NCBI GenBank assembly: GCA_030043215.1
Contig: JASHYG010000234.1
Coordinates: 1 to 7,653, forward strand
From: Gammaproteobacteria bacterium
GTDB taxonomy: Bacteria; Pseudomonadota; Gammaproteobacteria; Steroidobacterales; Steroidobacteraceae
Length of the DNA: 7,653 nucleotides
Direction of reading: 5' to 3'
Shown here piece after piece: positions 1 to 6,315 of this stretch. The position numbers and the translations under genes are program-made. The stretch's first letter is position 1; every line of letters begins with the position of its first letter. The notes beneath the pieces were generated by a model. That model was given only the letters and a program-made list of their open reading frames with translations, had not been told where the DNA came from and searched no databases.

Positions 1-1065
1 GCGCTCGGTGAAGGTCAGTTGATGATCGTCGGCGAACAGCAGGTGGAGGCGTCGTGATACGTTCGACAGGCCCGTGCCACGCGCGAGCGGCGTGCCGGAT
101 AGGCCTACGCCGTCGTCGCTGATCGTATAGCACAAGCGCGTACCCACGCGTCGCACCTGCACGGAGAGGTGGCCGCGACCTTCGGGAAGGCCATGTCGAA
201 AGGCGTTCTCGACGATGGGCTGCAGCAGCAGGCGTGGCACGCGGACGGATGCAAGATCCGTTTCGACATCGAGCTCGAAGTCGAGCTGCCCACGATAGCG
301 GGCAACCATCATCGCAGCGTAATCCTCCAGCCATTTGAGCTCGCGGCCGAGCGGAACCAGCACGTCCTCGCTCGTGTCGTACGCGGCGCGGAGGAGCTCG
401 GCGAGCCGGCTGATCATCCGGTCGGCGGCATCGACGTCCTCACGCATGCGGTTGGAGATAGTGTTCAGTGCATTGAAGAGGAAGTGCGGCTCGATCTGTG
501 AGGTCAGGTGTTGCAGCTGCGCCTGGCCGAGCTCTGCGGAAAGTTTAACCGCGCGAAGCTCGCCCTCGCGTCGCGCCCGGGAATCACGTACCGCGAAGAC
601 GGCGAGCAAAATGATCAGGTAAACCACCGCATCCCGCTGGAATTCGAAGAACAAGCGTAGGGGCAAGGTGGGAACGGCGAAGATGTACGACTCGCCGGCG
701 AGCGTGTACGCGAGTTTGCGAAGTGCCACGGCGACGGTGATATGAACGGCCGAGAACACCAGTATCGCTGGGGCATTCACGGCGATGATCCGGGCGCGCG
801 GGCGGGAATCGAGGTTGAAGCGACGCTCCAGCCTCACGATGAATGGAATCATCGCGACGACGATCAGGGCGCTGCTGTACTCCCAGACGTAGGGCTTCCA
901 CGCCGCGACGGTCAAATTCTCGAGTCGGGAATTGGTTCCCAGGTAGGCGCCTTCCAGCAGCATGAGGGCAAGGTATTGCGGCCAGCCAAAGCGCCCCCGC
1001 CAGGCCAAGACCGGGCGCCCGTCGGCTGAGACATCCGATGGATGCATGCTGGTATCGACTGCCAT
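1..1065 (-). CDS. LytS/YehU-type membrane sensor histidine kinase (3' end cut by window)
   Basis: The visible 355 residues form an inner-membrane two-component kinase that would autophosphorylate a histidine and pass phosphate to a response regulator, usually of the LytTR class; none is in view. The N-terminal half has about four hydrophobic segments (near residues 30-44, 62-78, 93-115 and 145-160). The His_kinase domain follows: the H-box reads SQIEPHFLFNALN with His194 as phosphoacceptor. The ATPase N-box is LLLQPIVENAFRHG with Glu286 and Asn287. The glycine boxes are DDGVGL (317-322) and RGTGLSN (329-335). The frame is open to the left edge, so only the last residues are probably missing. 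The ATG at 1065 is 9 bp after the flavin oxidase stop and has no good Shine-Dalgarno, which suggests translational coupling. No periplasmic sensor domain of useful size is visible, so the signal probably acts at the membrane. Family assignment is secure; the signal is unknown. Confidence 0.93.
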   Translation of the reverse strand, partial: MAVDTSMHPSDVSADGRPVLAWRGRFGWPQYLALMLLEGAYLGTNSRLENLTVAAWKPYVWEYSSALIVVAMIPFIVRLERRFNLDSRPRARIIAVNAPAILVFSAVHITVAVALRKLAYTLAGESYIFAVPTLPLRLFFEFQRDAVVYLIILLAVFAVRDSRARREGELRAVKLSAELGQAQLQHLTSQIEPHFLFNALNTISNRMREDVDAADRMISRLAELLRAAYDTSEDVLVPLGRELKWLEDYAAMMVARYRGQLDFELDVETDLASVRVPRLLLQPIVENAFRHGLPEGRGHLSVQVRRVGTRLCYTISDDGVGLSGTPLARGTGLSNVSRRLHLLFADDHQLTFTER

Positions 1066-1074
1066 GGCCGCGGC

Positions 1075-2973
1075 TCAGAGCTTCACGAAGCCGTCTGTGC
1101 TCCAATCCTCCGACCCCACTCCATTGTGGACGAAGAAGAGCCCCTCGGGATCGTACTTCCGCTTGATTTGGGCGAGCCGTGAATAATGGTCGCCCCAAAA
1201 GGCCTGCTGCCATTCCTTCTGAAAATAGTTGGTCTCATTCATATACGATCCGCTCTGGCCCGCGACCGCGCGAAGTTGCTCGACACATTGGTCAATCGCT
1301 TTCGCGGCGGCGCGACCCTTGAGGACATCAGGCTCATGCCCCGGAATTCCCGGATAGGCTGGACCCTGCCCGTCGGCCACGATTGCGAGTGCGAAGGCGG
1401 TCAGGACGGCCGGATTCATCGCCGTGTCCTCCGCGGCCGCTATCGCGTCGGGCGGCGCACCGGCGAGTCCCTTGTTGAAATGCAGCTCTATATCCGCGTG
1501 CCGCGACCCGGCGAACAACGCATCGGCGAGGCGCATCCGGGAGTCGCTCGCGAGAAGAGAGGCCGGCATCCACAGCGATTCGTAGCCCCAGAGGTACTGC
1601 CCGACCTGCCCTCCGTCGCCGCTCCACCAGACGTCCGATGGTGCGGAGCCGGACCGTTCGTCCCGCTTGAACTGCGGCTCGCGCATCACGTGCACAACGG
1701 TATCGTCCCATATCGCGAGAAGCGGATTCCCGTTGCGGGGCCACACCACTTCCGGCCAATGCTCCCCGAGCCATTGAGCATCCCACATGCGTCGGGCTGG
1801 AAAGCCTGTGATAATCGGCCCCGCCGGACCCGATATCGAATATCTGCTTGGCGATCGCTTCACCCAGCTTAGGAACGGTTGCCAGACTCTTTGCGACTGC
1901 TCTCGGTCGAGCCCCTGCGAAACCATGTTGATCTCGAGGATGTTCTCTCGGCGCACCTTCGCCTGTTCCCCCCAATGCTGGTTGAAGAGATGCTCGGCGT
2001 AGAAGCTGACGAACGCGCGAAGGAGGCTGCGGTAAGCGTCGTCAGAAGGCGCTTTGACCTGGAAGCTGGTGTTGCCGAAGTATTCGGGAAGGCCGTGCGT
2101 ACGGGCCGTGAGCTTGCTGACCACGCCGAACGTGCCGCCTCCGCCTCCCTTGAGCGCCCAGAACAGATCGGGATTCGTGCAGGCGTTCGCGATCCGAATC
2201 TGGCCGTCCGCCGTGACGACTTCGGCTTCGAGTAGGCTTCCCGCTGCCGTGCCATACTGCTTGGAGAAGCTTCCAAAACCGCCGCCAAGGATCAGCCCAG
2301 CGACGCCGACGGTCGTGCAGCCGCCGCCCTGGACGTACCGGCCGCCCAGGGTTGTCACCGCTTGGTACGCCTGCATCCAGTGCGTGCCCGCGCCCATCGT
2401 GACGGCGGGTTGCGGCGCGATCTTGCCCTGACATCCCTGCGGCACGAACGCGGCATGCACCTCGATATCGGTCATATGGCGCGTCCAGATCATGAGCGAG
2501 TCCGGCGCATTCGAGGCGCCCAGATAGCTGTGCCCACGGCCCTTGACGACCAAGCGCAAATGGTTGTCCCGCGCGAAGTTCACGGCGCCCGCGATGTCGC
2601 TGGCGTTGCGTACGGCAACCGCGTAAACGCTGGGCTGGGTCGCCCACGCATCGATCCAGCCGAGCGTCTGAGTGAGGCCGGGCTGGTCGGCGATCCAGTA
2701 GGGGTTTCGGATCTCTTTCTGGAGTTGCTTGGCGGTGGCGCTATCCGGCGCGGTCTTGAGCACGCTAAGCGGAAAGTTGACCCGGATCAGGTTGCCGCCC
2801 ACGGCCTCGTTGAGCCTTCTCCAGCTCTCCTCGCCGGGCCATTGCTTATCCGTCGCGCGTGCACGGCGCCGCGGCGCCCCGCCAACGCTCGCCGGTGATA
2901 CTGCGCGCGCCCGGCGGATCAAAGGTGCGCACGGCACGAGGGCCGTCATCCTCAGCAGGTCTCTGCGTCGCAT
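1075..2973 (-). CDS. Tat-exported FAD-linked oxidase, berberine-bridge-enzyme (BBE) type
   Basis: This 632-residue flavoprotein should oxidise an unknown organic substrate using FAD and O2 in the periplasm. The N-terminus MRRRDLLRMT has a twin-arginine pattern, a short hydrophobic stretch and a possible ARA cleavage site at 22-24, so folded, cofactor-loaded export is likely. The FAD-binding type-4 (PCMH) domain spans about 113-292. It contains KGRGHSYLG, with His148 in the position of the classical histidyl-FAD residue, and GGGCTTVGVAG, with Cys219 in the position of the second covalent link. The C-terminal BBE domain (about 576-622) has YMNETNY and KRKYDPEGLFF. The protein is longer than plant BBE enzymes (about 500 residues), the extra length lying mainly in the central substrate region (about 385-500). 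The start is fixed by the Tat motif, and a GGAGG lies roughly a dozen bases upstream. It precedes the kinase by 9 bp and diverges from an AraC regulator. The substrate cannot be named from the sequence. Confidence 0.92.
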   Translation of the reverse strand: MRRRDLLRMTALVPCAPLIRRARAVSPASVGGAPRRRARATDKQWPGEESWRRLNEAVGGNLIRVNFPLSVLKTAPDSATAKQLQKEIRNPYWIADQPGLTQTLGWIDAWATQPSVYAVAVRNASDIAGAVNFARDNHLRLVVKGRGHSYLGASNAPDSLMIWTRHMTDIEVHAAFVPQGCQGKIAPQPAVTMGAGTHWMQAYQAVTTLGGRYVQGGGCTTVGVAGLILGGGFGSFSKQYGTAAGSLLEAEVVTADGQIRIANACTNPDLFWALKGGGGGTFGVVSKLTARTHGLPEYFGNTSFQVKAPSDDAYRSLLRAFVSFYAEHLFNQHWGEQAKVRRENILEINMVSQGLDREQSQRVWQPFLSWVKRSPSRYSISGPAGPIITGFPARRMWDAQWLGEHWPEVVWPRNGNPLLAIWDDTVVHVMREPQFKRDERSGSAPSDVWWSGDGGQVGQYLWGYESLWMPASLLASDSRMRLADALFAGSRHADIELHFNKGLAGAPPDAIAAAEDTAMNPAVLTAFALAIVADGQGPAYPGIPGHEPDVLKGRAAAKAIDQCVEQLRAVAGQSGSYMNETNYFQKEWQQAFWGDHYSRLAQIKRKYDPEGLFFVHNGVGSEDWSTDGFVKL

Positions 2974-3170
2974 GCTCCCGGCAACCTCCGATTCATGTTC
3001 CAGTCGTCATGGGCGCAACGGACCCTATCGTAACGGCGGGAGCGCAAACGCGACGACCGCATCACCCCTCGCCTCCTCGTCGATGTACGCGGCGCCGCCC
3101 GCGCAGTGCCGCCGAACGCCAGGAGGGAGGCGGTCGCGAGCAAGATCGATATCGAGCGTGCGGTATTCAT
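2952..3170 (-). pseudogene. possible small exported ORF, perhaps frameshifted remnant
   Basis: The ATG at 3170 opens a 72-codon frame whose first 25 residues look like a Sec signal peptide: MNTARSISILLATASLLAFG, then a TARA cleavage-like end. The rest of this frame is arginine- and serine-rich and does not look like a real protein; it ends 22 bp inside the flavin oxidase gene. A neighbouring frame over about 3025-3090 reads AYIDEEARGDAVVAF and then LPPLR before a TAG stop, with mostly G or C in third positions, so it looks more protein-like. A single-base indel near 3090 would join signal and tail into a peptide of about 46 residues. There is no strong Shine-Dalgarno. It may be a decayed exported protein, a genuine short ORF or chance. 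I do not recognise a family. Confidence 0.25.
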
Positions 3171-3367
3171 GCTGGCAGCTTAAGACAATTCGCCCACGTG
3201 GCCATCGACTTGTGGCGAGCGGGACCGGGGCGAGGCCGAGCGGCGAGACGGGCGATGCCGGCGCGCGACTCCTCAGGGCGCCGCCCGCAGCCTCGGATTG
3301 CGCAATTTCGATCAGGCTATGGTACGCGAGAGCAGCTATCGTGCAGGCCAGCGAGGAGAACATCCGA
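2974..3367. other. divergent intergenic region between flavin oxidase and AraC regulator
   Basis: About 390 bp separate the two divergent genes. Apart from the candidate small exported ORF on the minus strand, I see no convincing gene. A perfect 10-bp palindrome ATTGCGCAAT lies at 3297-3306, about 60 bp before the chosen regulator start. A TATGGT at 3318-3323 is the nearest -10-like element on the plus strand, but its spacing to a TTGCGC is too short to call a promoter. The control sites of both genes should be here because AraC-type regulators commonly control a divergent neighbour, but no tandem operator was recognised. Confidence 0.5.
3353..3359 (+). promoter_or_regulatory. Shine-Dalgarno deciding the TTG start of the AraC regulator
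   Basis: GAGGAGA lies 8 nt before a TTG at 3368 in the regulator frame. No ATG is available nearby in this frame. The alternative GTG at 3341 has only a weak GAGAG upstream. This favours TTG as start codon. Confidence 0.6.
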
Positions 3368-4252
3368 TTGAGCGCCGCCGCGGTGGACAGATATCGTATC
3401 AGATTCAGAAAGGTGCTCGAGCACATCGACGCCCATCTGAGCGATGATCTCGATGTCGAAGGGTTGAGCGGCATTGCCGCCTTCTCGAAGTTCCACTTTC
3501 ATCGGCAGTTCTCGGAGCTTCTCGGAAGCGGCGTTTATCAATACGTCTCACTCAGGCGGTTGAAGCGGGCTTCCTATCAACTTGTCTTTCGCGGTGATCT
3601 ACCGATCACCGACATCGCCTTGGCGAGCGGCTACGATGCGACGGAAGCGTTCGCCCGCGCATTCAAGAGAATCGTGGGGCAGTCGCCATCGGCGTTCAGA
3701 AAGGCGCCGCGGTGGAGCGCGTGGCATGCGCGCTTTGAGCCGCTGGGCGAGGTGAGGAGCAGGATCATGACGTCACAGCACCGCCTCGAGGAGGTCAAGA
3801 TAGTCACCTTCGAGGACACCCGGATCGCAGCGCTCGAATATCGTGGCGATGTCCGGTCCATAGGCGACGCTATCCGCACATTCATCAAGTGGCGCAAGCA
3901 GAACCAACTACCCCCGAAAGTGAGTGCGACGTTCACCATTGTCCATCATCACCCGGCTAGGAACGACGATGGCGAGTGCCACTACGAGCTTTGCGCGGCG
4001 ACGGACCTCGGCGTTCCGGAGAACTCCATCGGGATCGTGGAGAAGGTGATTCCCGGCGGCCGATGTGCGTTGCTGCGGCACATCGGCTCGGAAGACCATC
4101 TCGGCGAGTCCGTGAGCTTTCTGTACTCGCAATGGCTGCCGCAGAGCGGCGAGGAGCTGCGGAATTTTCCGCTGTACTTCCAACGTGTCCGTTTGTTTCC
4201 GGACGTGCCCGAGCACGAGGCGGTGACGGACATCTTTCTGCCGCTCAGATGA
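3368..4252 (+). CDS. AraC-family regulator with C-terminal GyrI-like effector domain
   Basis: This 294-residue cytoplasmic transcription factor has its DNA-binding part first. The AraC double helix-turn-helix spans about residues 10-112. Its first helix pair lies around GLSGIAAFSKFHFHRQFSEL. The second holds ITDIALASGYDATEAFARAF followed by GQSPSAFRK, the typical AraC signature. Residues about 140-294 form a GyrI-like (SbmC/Rob-C-type) domain, with WLPQSGEELRNFPLY near 256-270; members of this fold bind small or amphipathic molecules. Length and order fit the Rob-like HTH-plus-GyrI class. The start is TTG with a strong Shine-Dalgarno; GTG at 3341 (303 residues) is the alternative. The open frame continues far upstream, but that stretch is antisense to the flavin oxidase and is not coding. 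By position it may control the divergent oxidase-kinase pair. The ligand is unknown. Confidence 0.9.
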   Translation: MSAAAVDRYRIRFRKVLEHIDAHLSDDLDVEGLSGIAAFSKFHFHRQFSELLGSGVYQYVSLRRLKRASYQLVFRGDLPITDIALASGYDATEAFARAFKRIVGQSPSAFRKAPRWSAWHARFEPLGEVRSRIMTSQHRLEEVKIVTFEDTRIAALEYRGDVRSIGDAIRTFIKWRKQNQLPPKVSATFTIVHHHPARNDDGECHYELCAATDLGVPENSIGIVEKVIPGGRCALLRHIGSEDHLGESVSFLYSQWLPQSGEELRNFPLYFQRVRLFPDVPEHEAVTDIFLPLR

Positions 4253-4312
4253 TCGGTGAAGCGAAGGCCAGAGCGCCCGGCTGCGTGGAGCCGAACCAAC
4301 TTGCTCTCCACA

Positions 4313-4337
4313 GACTTACTAAGTCAATACTGAGTAA
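4313..4337. repeat. AT-rich island with two adjacent short palindromes
   Basis: GACTTA-C-TAAGTC (4313-4325) is a perfect inverted repeat around one base. TACTGAGTA (4328-4336) is a second, nine-base one. Read differently, TTACTAAGTCA (4316-4326) and ATACTGAGTAA (4327-4337) are tandem 11-bp units agreeing at 8 positions. The island stands out in GC-rich surroundings between two convergent genes. It could be a protein-binding site or chance. Confidence 0.4.
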
Positions 4338-4372
4338 CTGGTGGGCCGTCCCAGTGCTTCATGGCCTCTGGA

Positions 4373-4401
4373 TTAGTGGAGCACGAGGTTAGTGGAGCAC
4401 G
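4373..4401. repeat. 13-bp perfect direct repeat, two copies
   Basis: TTAGTGGAGCACG occurs at 4373-4385 and again at 4389-4401, a 16-bp period with a 3-bp spacer. It lies just beyond the 3' end of the small membrane protein gene. It may be a local tandem duplication or a binding site. The rest of the 4253-4406 gap shows only a weak 5-bp stem (4278-4293) and no U-tract terminator. Confidence 0.6.
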
Positions 4402-4406
4402 CGTTC

Positions 4407-4625
4407 TCAGCTCTCCGACCTCACCACGAGTATCCCCACCCCCACGACGATCAGCGCGATGCTCGCCCACACGGGGATATCCACCCGGTCCCGGTGCCCG
4501 ATCGAGAACTCCACGGGACCGACCCTCGCCTCATGCGTGTCGTGCGTGTACGTGAACCCGCGATAGATGAGCCCGAGCGTCCCCGCGACGATCAGGACGA
4601 TGGCGGCGAGCTGCTTCGCTTTCAT
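4407..4625 (-). CDS. small two-helix inner-membrane protein, unknown function
   Basis: The 72-residue product begins MKAKQLAAIVLIVAGTLGLI, so a first membrane helix covers about residues 5-21. A polar loop with YTHDTHEARVGPVEF (26-40) and HRDRVDIP follows, then a second helix at about 52-68 and a short RSES tail. Small proteins of this pattern (helix, TxxTHxAxxGP-like loop, VxIPxWA, helix) occur as hypothetical proteins in many proteobacteria; no function is established that I can name. AGGGGGAG lies just before the ATG at 4625 and supports this start over a longer in-frame start at 4769, which would run back into oxyR. It is 61 bp downstream of oxyR on the same strand and could be read from the oxyR transcript, although a short GC-rich palindrome lies in the gap. 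Confidence 0.8.
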   Translation of the reverse strand: MKAKQLAAIVLIVAGTLGLIYRGFTYTHDTHEARVGPVEFSIGHRDRVDIPVWASIALIVVGVGILVVRSES

Positions 4626-4658
4626 GGCTCCCCCTGAGATGGCCGGATTCGCGCACCC

Positions 4659-4671
4659 CGCCGCAGCGGCG
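4659..4671 (-). terminator. short GC-rich palindrome after oxyR
   Basis: CGCCGC-A-GCGGCG is a perfect palindrome between the oxyR stop and the small membrane gene. As RNA it gives a 5-bp stem with a 3-nt loop. No U-run follows, so termination would be weak at best. Confidence 0.2.
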
Positions 4672-4686
4672 CAAGAGCCATCATAG

Positions 4687-5628
4687 TCATTCTGTGCGCG
4701 TCCTGCCCGCGTCGCGCGGGCTTCGCGCAGAGCGCTTGGCCTGCTCCGCGACGACGGCGCACAGGGCATCTATCGCAGGCCGCCGCGCGGTGGTCTTGCG
4801 CCAGATGGCGCCGACATGACGGACAGGAACGGGCCGGGCGAGGGGTTTGATCACGACACCTCGAGCGGCTCCGTAAGCCCCTTTGCCTGCGAGCTCAGGT
4901 ATCAGGGTGATGCCGGCGCCGGATGCCACCATCTGTCTCAGCGTCTCGAGGCTCGTCGCGCGGAAGTCCTGATGCTCCTGGACGCCCGCGTGGCTGCAGA
5001 GCGCAAGTGCCTGATCACGCAGGCAGTGGCCCTCCGTGAGAAGCAGGAGGGACTCATCCTGGAGCTCCTCGAGACGGACGACAGCCTGTTTCGCGAGGCG
5101 ATGGTGCTCCGGGACCGCGACCTGGAAAGCCTCCTCGTAGAGCTCGCGGACCTCGAGTCCGTCGAGGTCCACGGGCAAGGCAAGGATGCCCAGATCGATC
5201 TCCCCGGCATGCAGCTTCTCCAGCAGCGGCGCGGTGGGGTACTCGTACAGGAGCAGCGTCAGACGCGGCAGCGCCTTGCGGATGGCCGGCATCACCTGCG
5301 GCAGCAGGTACGGTCCGATGGTCGGTATCAGGGCGACGCGTAGCCGCCCGGCGAGCGGATCACGGTGCGCCCGTGCGAGAGTCACGACTTCCTCGCTGGC
5401 CTCGAGCATGCGGCGCGCGCGGGCGACGATCTGCTCGCCGGCTTCCGTCAGGGCGATGCGCTTCGGCTGCCGCTCGATGAGCTGCACGCCGAGGTACTCC
5501 TCGAGCTTCTTGAGCTGCGTTGAGAGCGTCGGCTGACTCACGAAGCAGCGCTCCGCCGCACGGCCGAAGTGCCGGGTGTCCGCCACCGCGACCAGGTATC
5601 GCAGGTCCTTGAGCTTGATATCCGCCAT
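4687..5628 (-). CDS. oxyR: OxyR, LysR-type hydrogen peroxide-sensing regulator
   Basis: This 313-residue cytoplasmic regulator senses H2O2 through a disulfide and switches peroxide-defence genes. The N-terminal winged HTH (about 3-63) contains FVSQPTLSTQLKKLEEYLG, almost the wording of known OxyR proteins. The effector domain follows from about residue 94. The redox motif is GHCLRDQALALC: Cys202 and Cys211 match Cys199 and Cys208 of E. coli OxyR with the same nine-residue spacing, which separates it from other LysR proteins. TSLETLRQMVASGAGITLIP (225-244) is also typical of the family. The C-terminal tail (297-313) is basic and probably disordered. It diverges from ahpC, the standard arrangement for its target. 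The ATG at 5628 has little Shine-Dalgarno and a predicted short leader. A tandem OxyR-type site overlaps its -10, implying autoregulation. Confidence 0.97.
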   Translation of the reverse strand: MADIKLKDLRYLVAVADTRHFGRAAERCFVSQPTLSTQLKKLEEYLGVQLIERQPKRIALTEAGEQIVARARRMLEASEEVVTLARAHRDPLAGRLRVALIPTIGPYLLPQVMPAIRKALPRLTLLLYEYPTAPLLEKLHAGEIDLGILALPVDLDGLEVRELYEEAFQVAVPEHHRLAKQAVVRLEELQDESLLLLTEGHCLRDQALALCSHAGVQEHQDFRATSLETLRQMVASGAGITLIPELAGKGAYGAARGVVIKPLARPVPVRHVGAIWRKTTARRPAIDALCAVVAEQAKRSARSPRDAGRTRTE

Positions 5629-5638
5629 CTGGAGTCCG

Positions 5639-5675
5639 ATATATGGCCTCTATCGGAATTATAAAGTCAATCGAT
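5639..5675. promoter_or_regulatory. tandem OxyR-binding site between oxyR and ahpC
   Basis: The known OxyR tetramer site is four ATAG/CTAT-type elements separated by 7 bp. Here the elements are ATAT (5639-5642), CTAT (5650-5653), ATAA (5661-5664) and CGAT (5672-5675), each separated by exactly 7 bp. The left half is also inside a perfect inverted repeat, TCCGATA (5635-5641) and TATCGGA (5651-5657). The spacing and position between divergent oxyR and ahpC make this a strong candidate; binding is inferred. Confidence 0.8.
5658..5663 (-). promoter_or_regulatory. oxyR -10 element (TATAAT)
   Basis: The minus strand reads TATAAT, a perfect sigma-70 -10 hexamer. No good -35 is found 16-18 bp upstream. 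Transcription would start near 5651, giving a leader of about 22 nt. The hexamer lies inside the OxyR site, so bound OxyR should block it. Confidence 0.6.
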
Positions 5676-5704
5676 TGGAACTGCGACGGTGGAGCGCCCA
5701 TGCT
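5675..5704 (+). promoter_or_regulatory. probable ahpC promoter, activator-dependent
   Basis: TTGGAA (5675-5680) is a fair -35 and directly abuts the right end of the OxyR site. An 18-bp spacer leads to CATGCT (5699-5704), a poor -10. A -35 next to the OxyR site plus a weak -10 fits an OxyR-activated promoter. The leader may hold small hairpins: GGAGC/GCTCC (5691-5710) and GGACC/GGTCC (5718-5732). Confidence 0.45.
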
Positions 5705-5737
5705 GGCTCCCAACGCAGGACCTCGAGGGTCCGGCAG

Positions 5738-5743
5738 AAGGAG
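5738..5743 (+). promoter_or_regulatory. ahpC Shine-Dalgarno
   Basis: AAGGAG lies 7 nt before the ATG at 5751. It decides this start over the in-frame ATG at 5643, which sits inside the OxyR site. Confidence 0.85.
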
Positions 5744-5750
5744 AAGGATC

Positions 5751-6290
5751 ATGGTGAGCGTAGGACAGAGATTTCCGGATTACGTGCTGACTGGCGTCGT
5801 ATCGAGCGATCCCGATACGGCCTTCCAGACGATCGACTCCAACCGCTTCCCCGGGAAGTGGCGAGTCGTGTTCTTCTGGCCCAAGGACTTCACGTTCGTG
5901 TGCCCCACGGAGATCGCGGGCTTTGGCAAGCTCGACAAGGAGTTCAAGGCGCGCGACGCTCAGCTCCTCGGCGCGAGCATCGACAGCGAGTACGTGCACC
6001 TCGCGTGGCGCCAGCAGAAGGAGGAGCTGAGGAGCCTGCCGTTCCCGATGCTCTCGGACATCAAGCGGGAGCTCGCGGGGGCGCTCGGCATCCTCGATGC
6101 CGAGGCGGGCGTTGCGCAGCGGGCGACCTTCATCGTCGATCCGCAGGGCATCGTGCGCTTCGTCTACGTGACCGACCTCAACGTCGGCCGCAGCCCGGAC
6201 GAGGTGCTGCGTGTGCTCGATGCACTGCAGACAGATGAGCTTTGCCCCTGCAACTGGCACAAGGGCCAGGAAACGCTGAAAGCCGCCTGA
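5751..6290 (+). CDS. ahpC: AhpC, 2-Cys peroxiredoxin (alkyl hydroperoxide reductase subunit C)
   Basis: This 179-residue cytoplasmic peroxiredoxin reduces H2O2, organic hydroperoxides and probably peroxynitrite. The thioredoxin-fold core carries the peroxidatic motif FTFVCPTE with Cys51. Near the C-terminus ELCPCNWHKG holds Cys165 and Cys167. Two cysteines in a CxC arrangement resemble M. tuberculosis AhpC (Cys61, Cys174, Cys176) rather than the enteric enzyme with one resolving cysteine, and fit reduction by AhpD. Other conserved parts are FFWPKDFTF (41-49), LPFPMLSD (96-103) and RATFIVDPQGIVRF (124-137). It diverges from oxyR and is followed 75 bp later by ahpD, so the two are probably co-transcribed. 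Expression is likely induced by oxidised OxyR through the upstream site. Confidence 0.96.
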   Translation: MVSVGQRFPDYVLTGVVSSDPDTAFQTIDSNRFPGKWRVVFFWPKDFTFVCPTEIAGFGKLDKEFKARDAQLLGASIDSEYVHLAWRQQKEELRSLPFPMLSDIKRELAGALGILDAEAGVAQRATFIVDPQGIVRFVYVTDLNVGRSPDEVLRVLDALQTDELCPCNWHKGQETLKAA

Positions 6291-6315
6291 GCGCTGGCGC
6301 GAGGCGGCGACAAGT

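Noticed and set aside
1117..1200. Lipoprotein interpretation and other export signals for the flavin oxidase
   Set aside because: The N-terminal LVPC has proline before cysteine, which does not fit a lipobox; the twin-arginine pattern explains export better. No further C-terminal sorting signal is visible.
584..1213. 209-codon minus-strand frame overlapping kinase and oxidase
   Set aside because: Arginine-rich out-of-frame shadow of two genes with clear domains on the same strand.
1186..1872. 228-codon plus-strand frame opposite the flavin oxidase
   Set aside because: Antisense shadow; no domain and no ribosome-binding site worth noting.
2986..3021. Promoter for the flavin oxidase around a TACGAT on the minus strand
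   Set aside because: No -35-like element occurs at usable spacing, and only four of six -10 positions match.
2729..3340. Upstream extension of the AraC regulator frame to an ATG at 2729 (507 residues)
   Set aside because: The extra part is antisense to the flavin oxidase, low in complexity and not AraC-like. High GC removes stops; the domain begins after 3368.
4626..4769. Longer start for the small membrane protein at 4769
   Set aside because: It would overlap the oxyR 3' end and add an unstructured stretch before the first helix; the ATG at 4625 has its own Shine-Dalgarno.
5643..5750. Earlier in-frame ATG for ahpC at 5643
   Set aside because: It lies inside the OxyR site and upstream of the likely promoter, and has no Shine-Dalgarno. 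The ATG at 5751 has a strong one and fits the family N-terminus.
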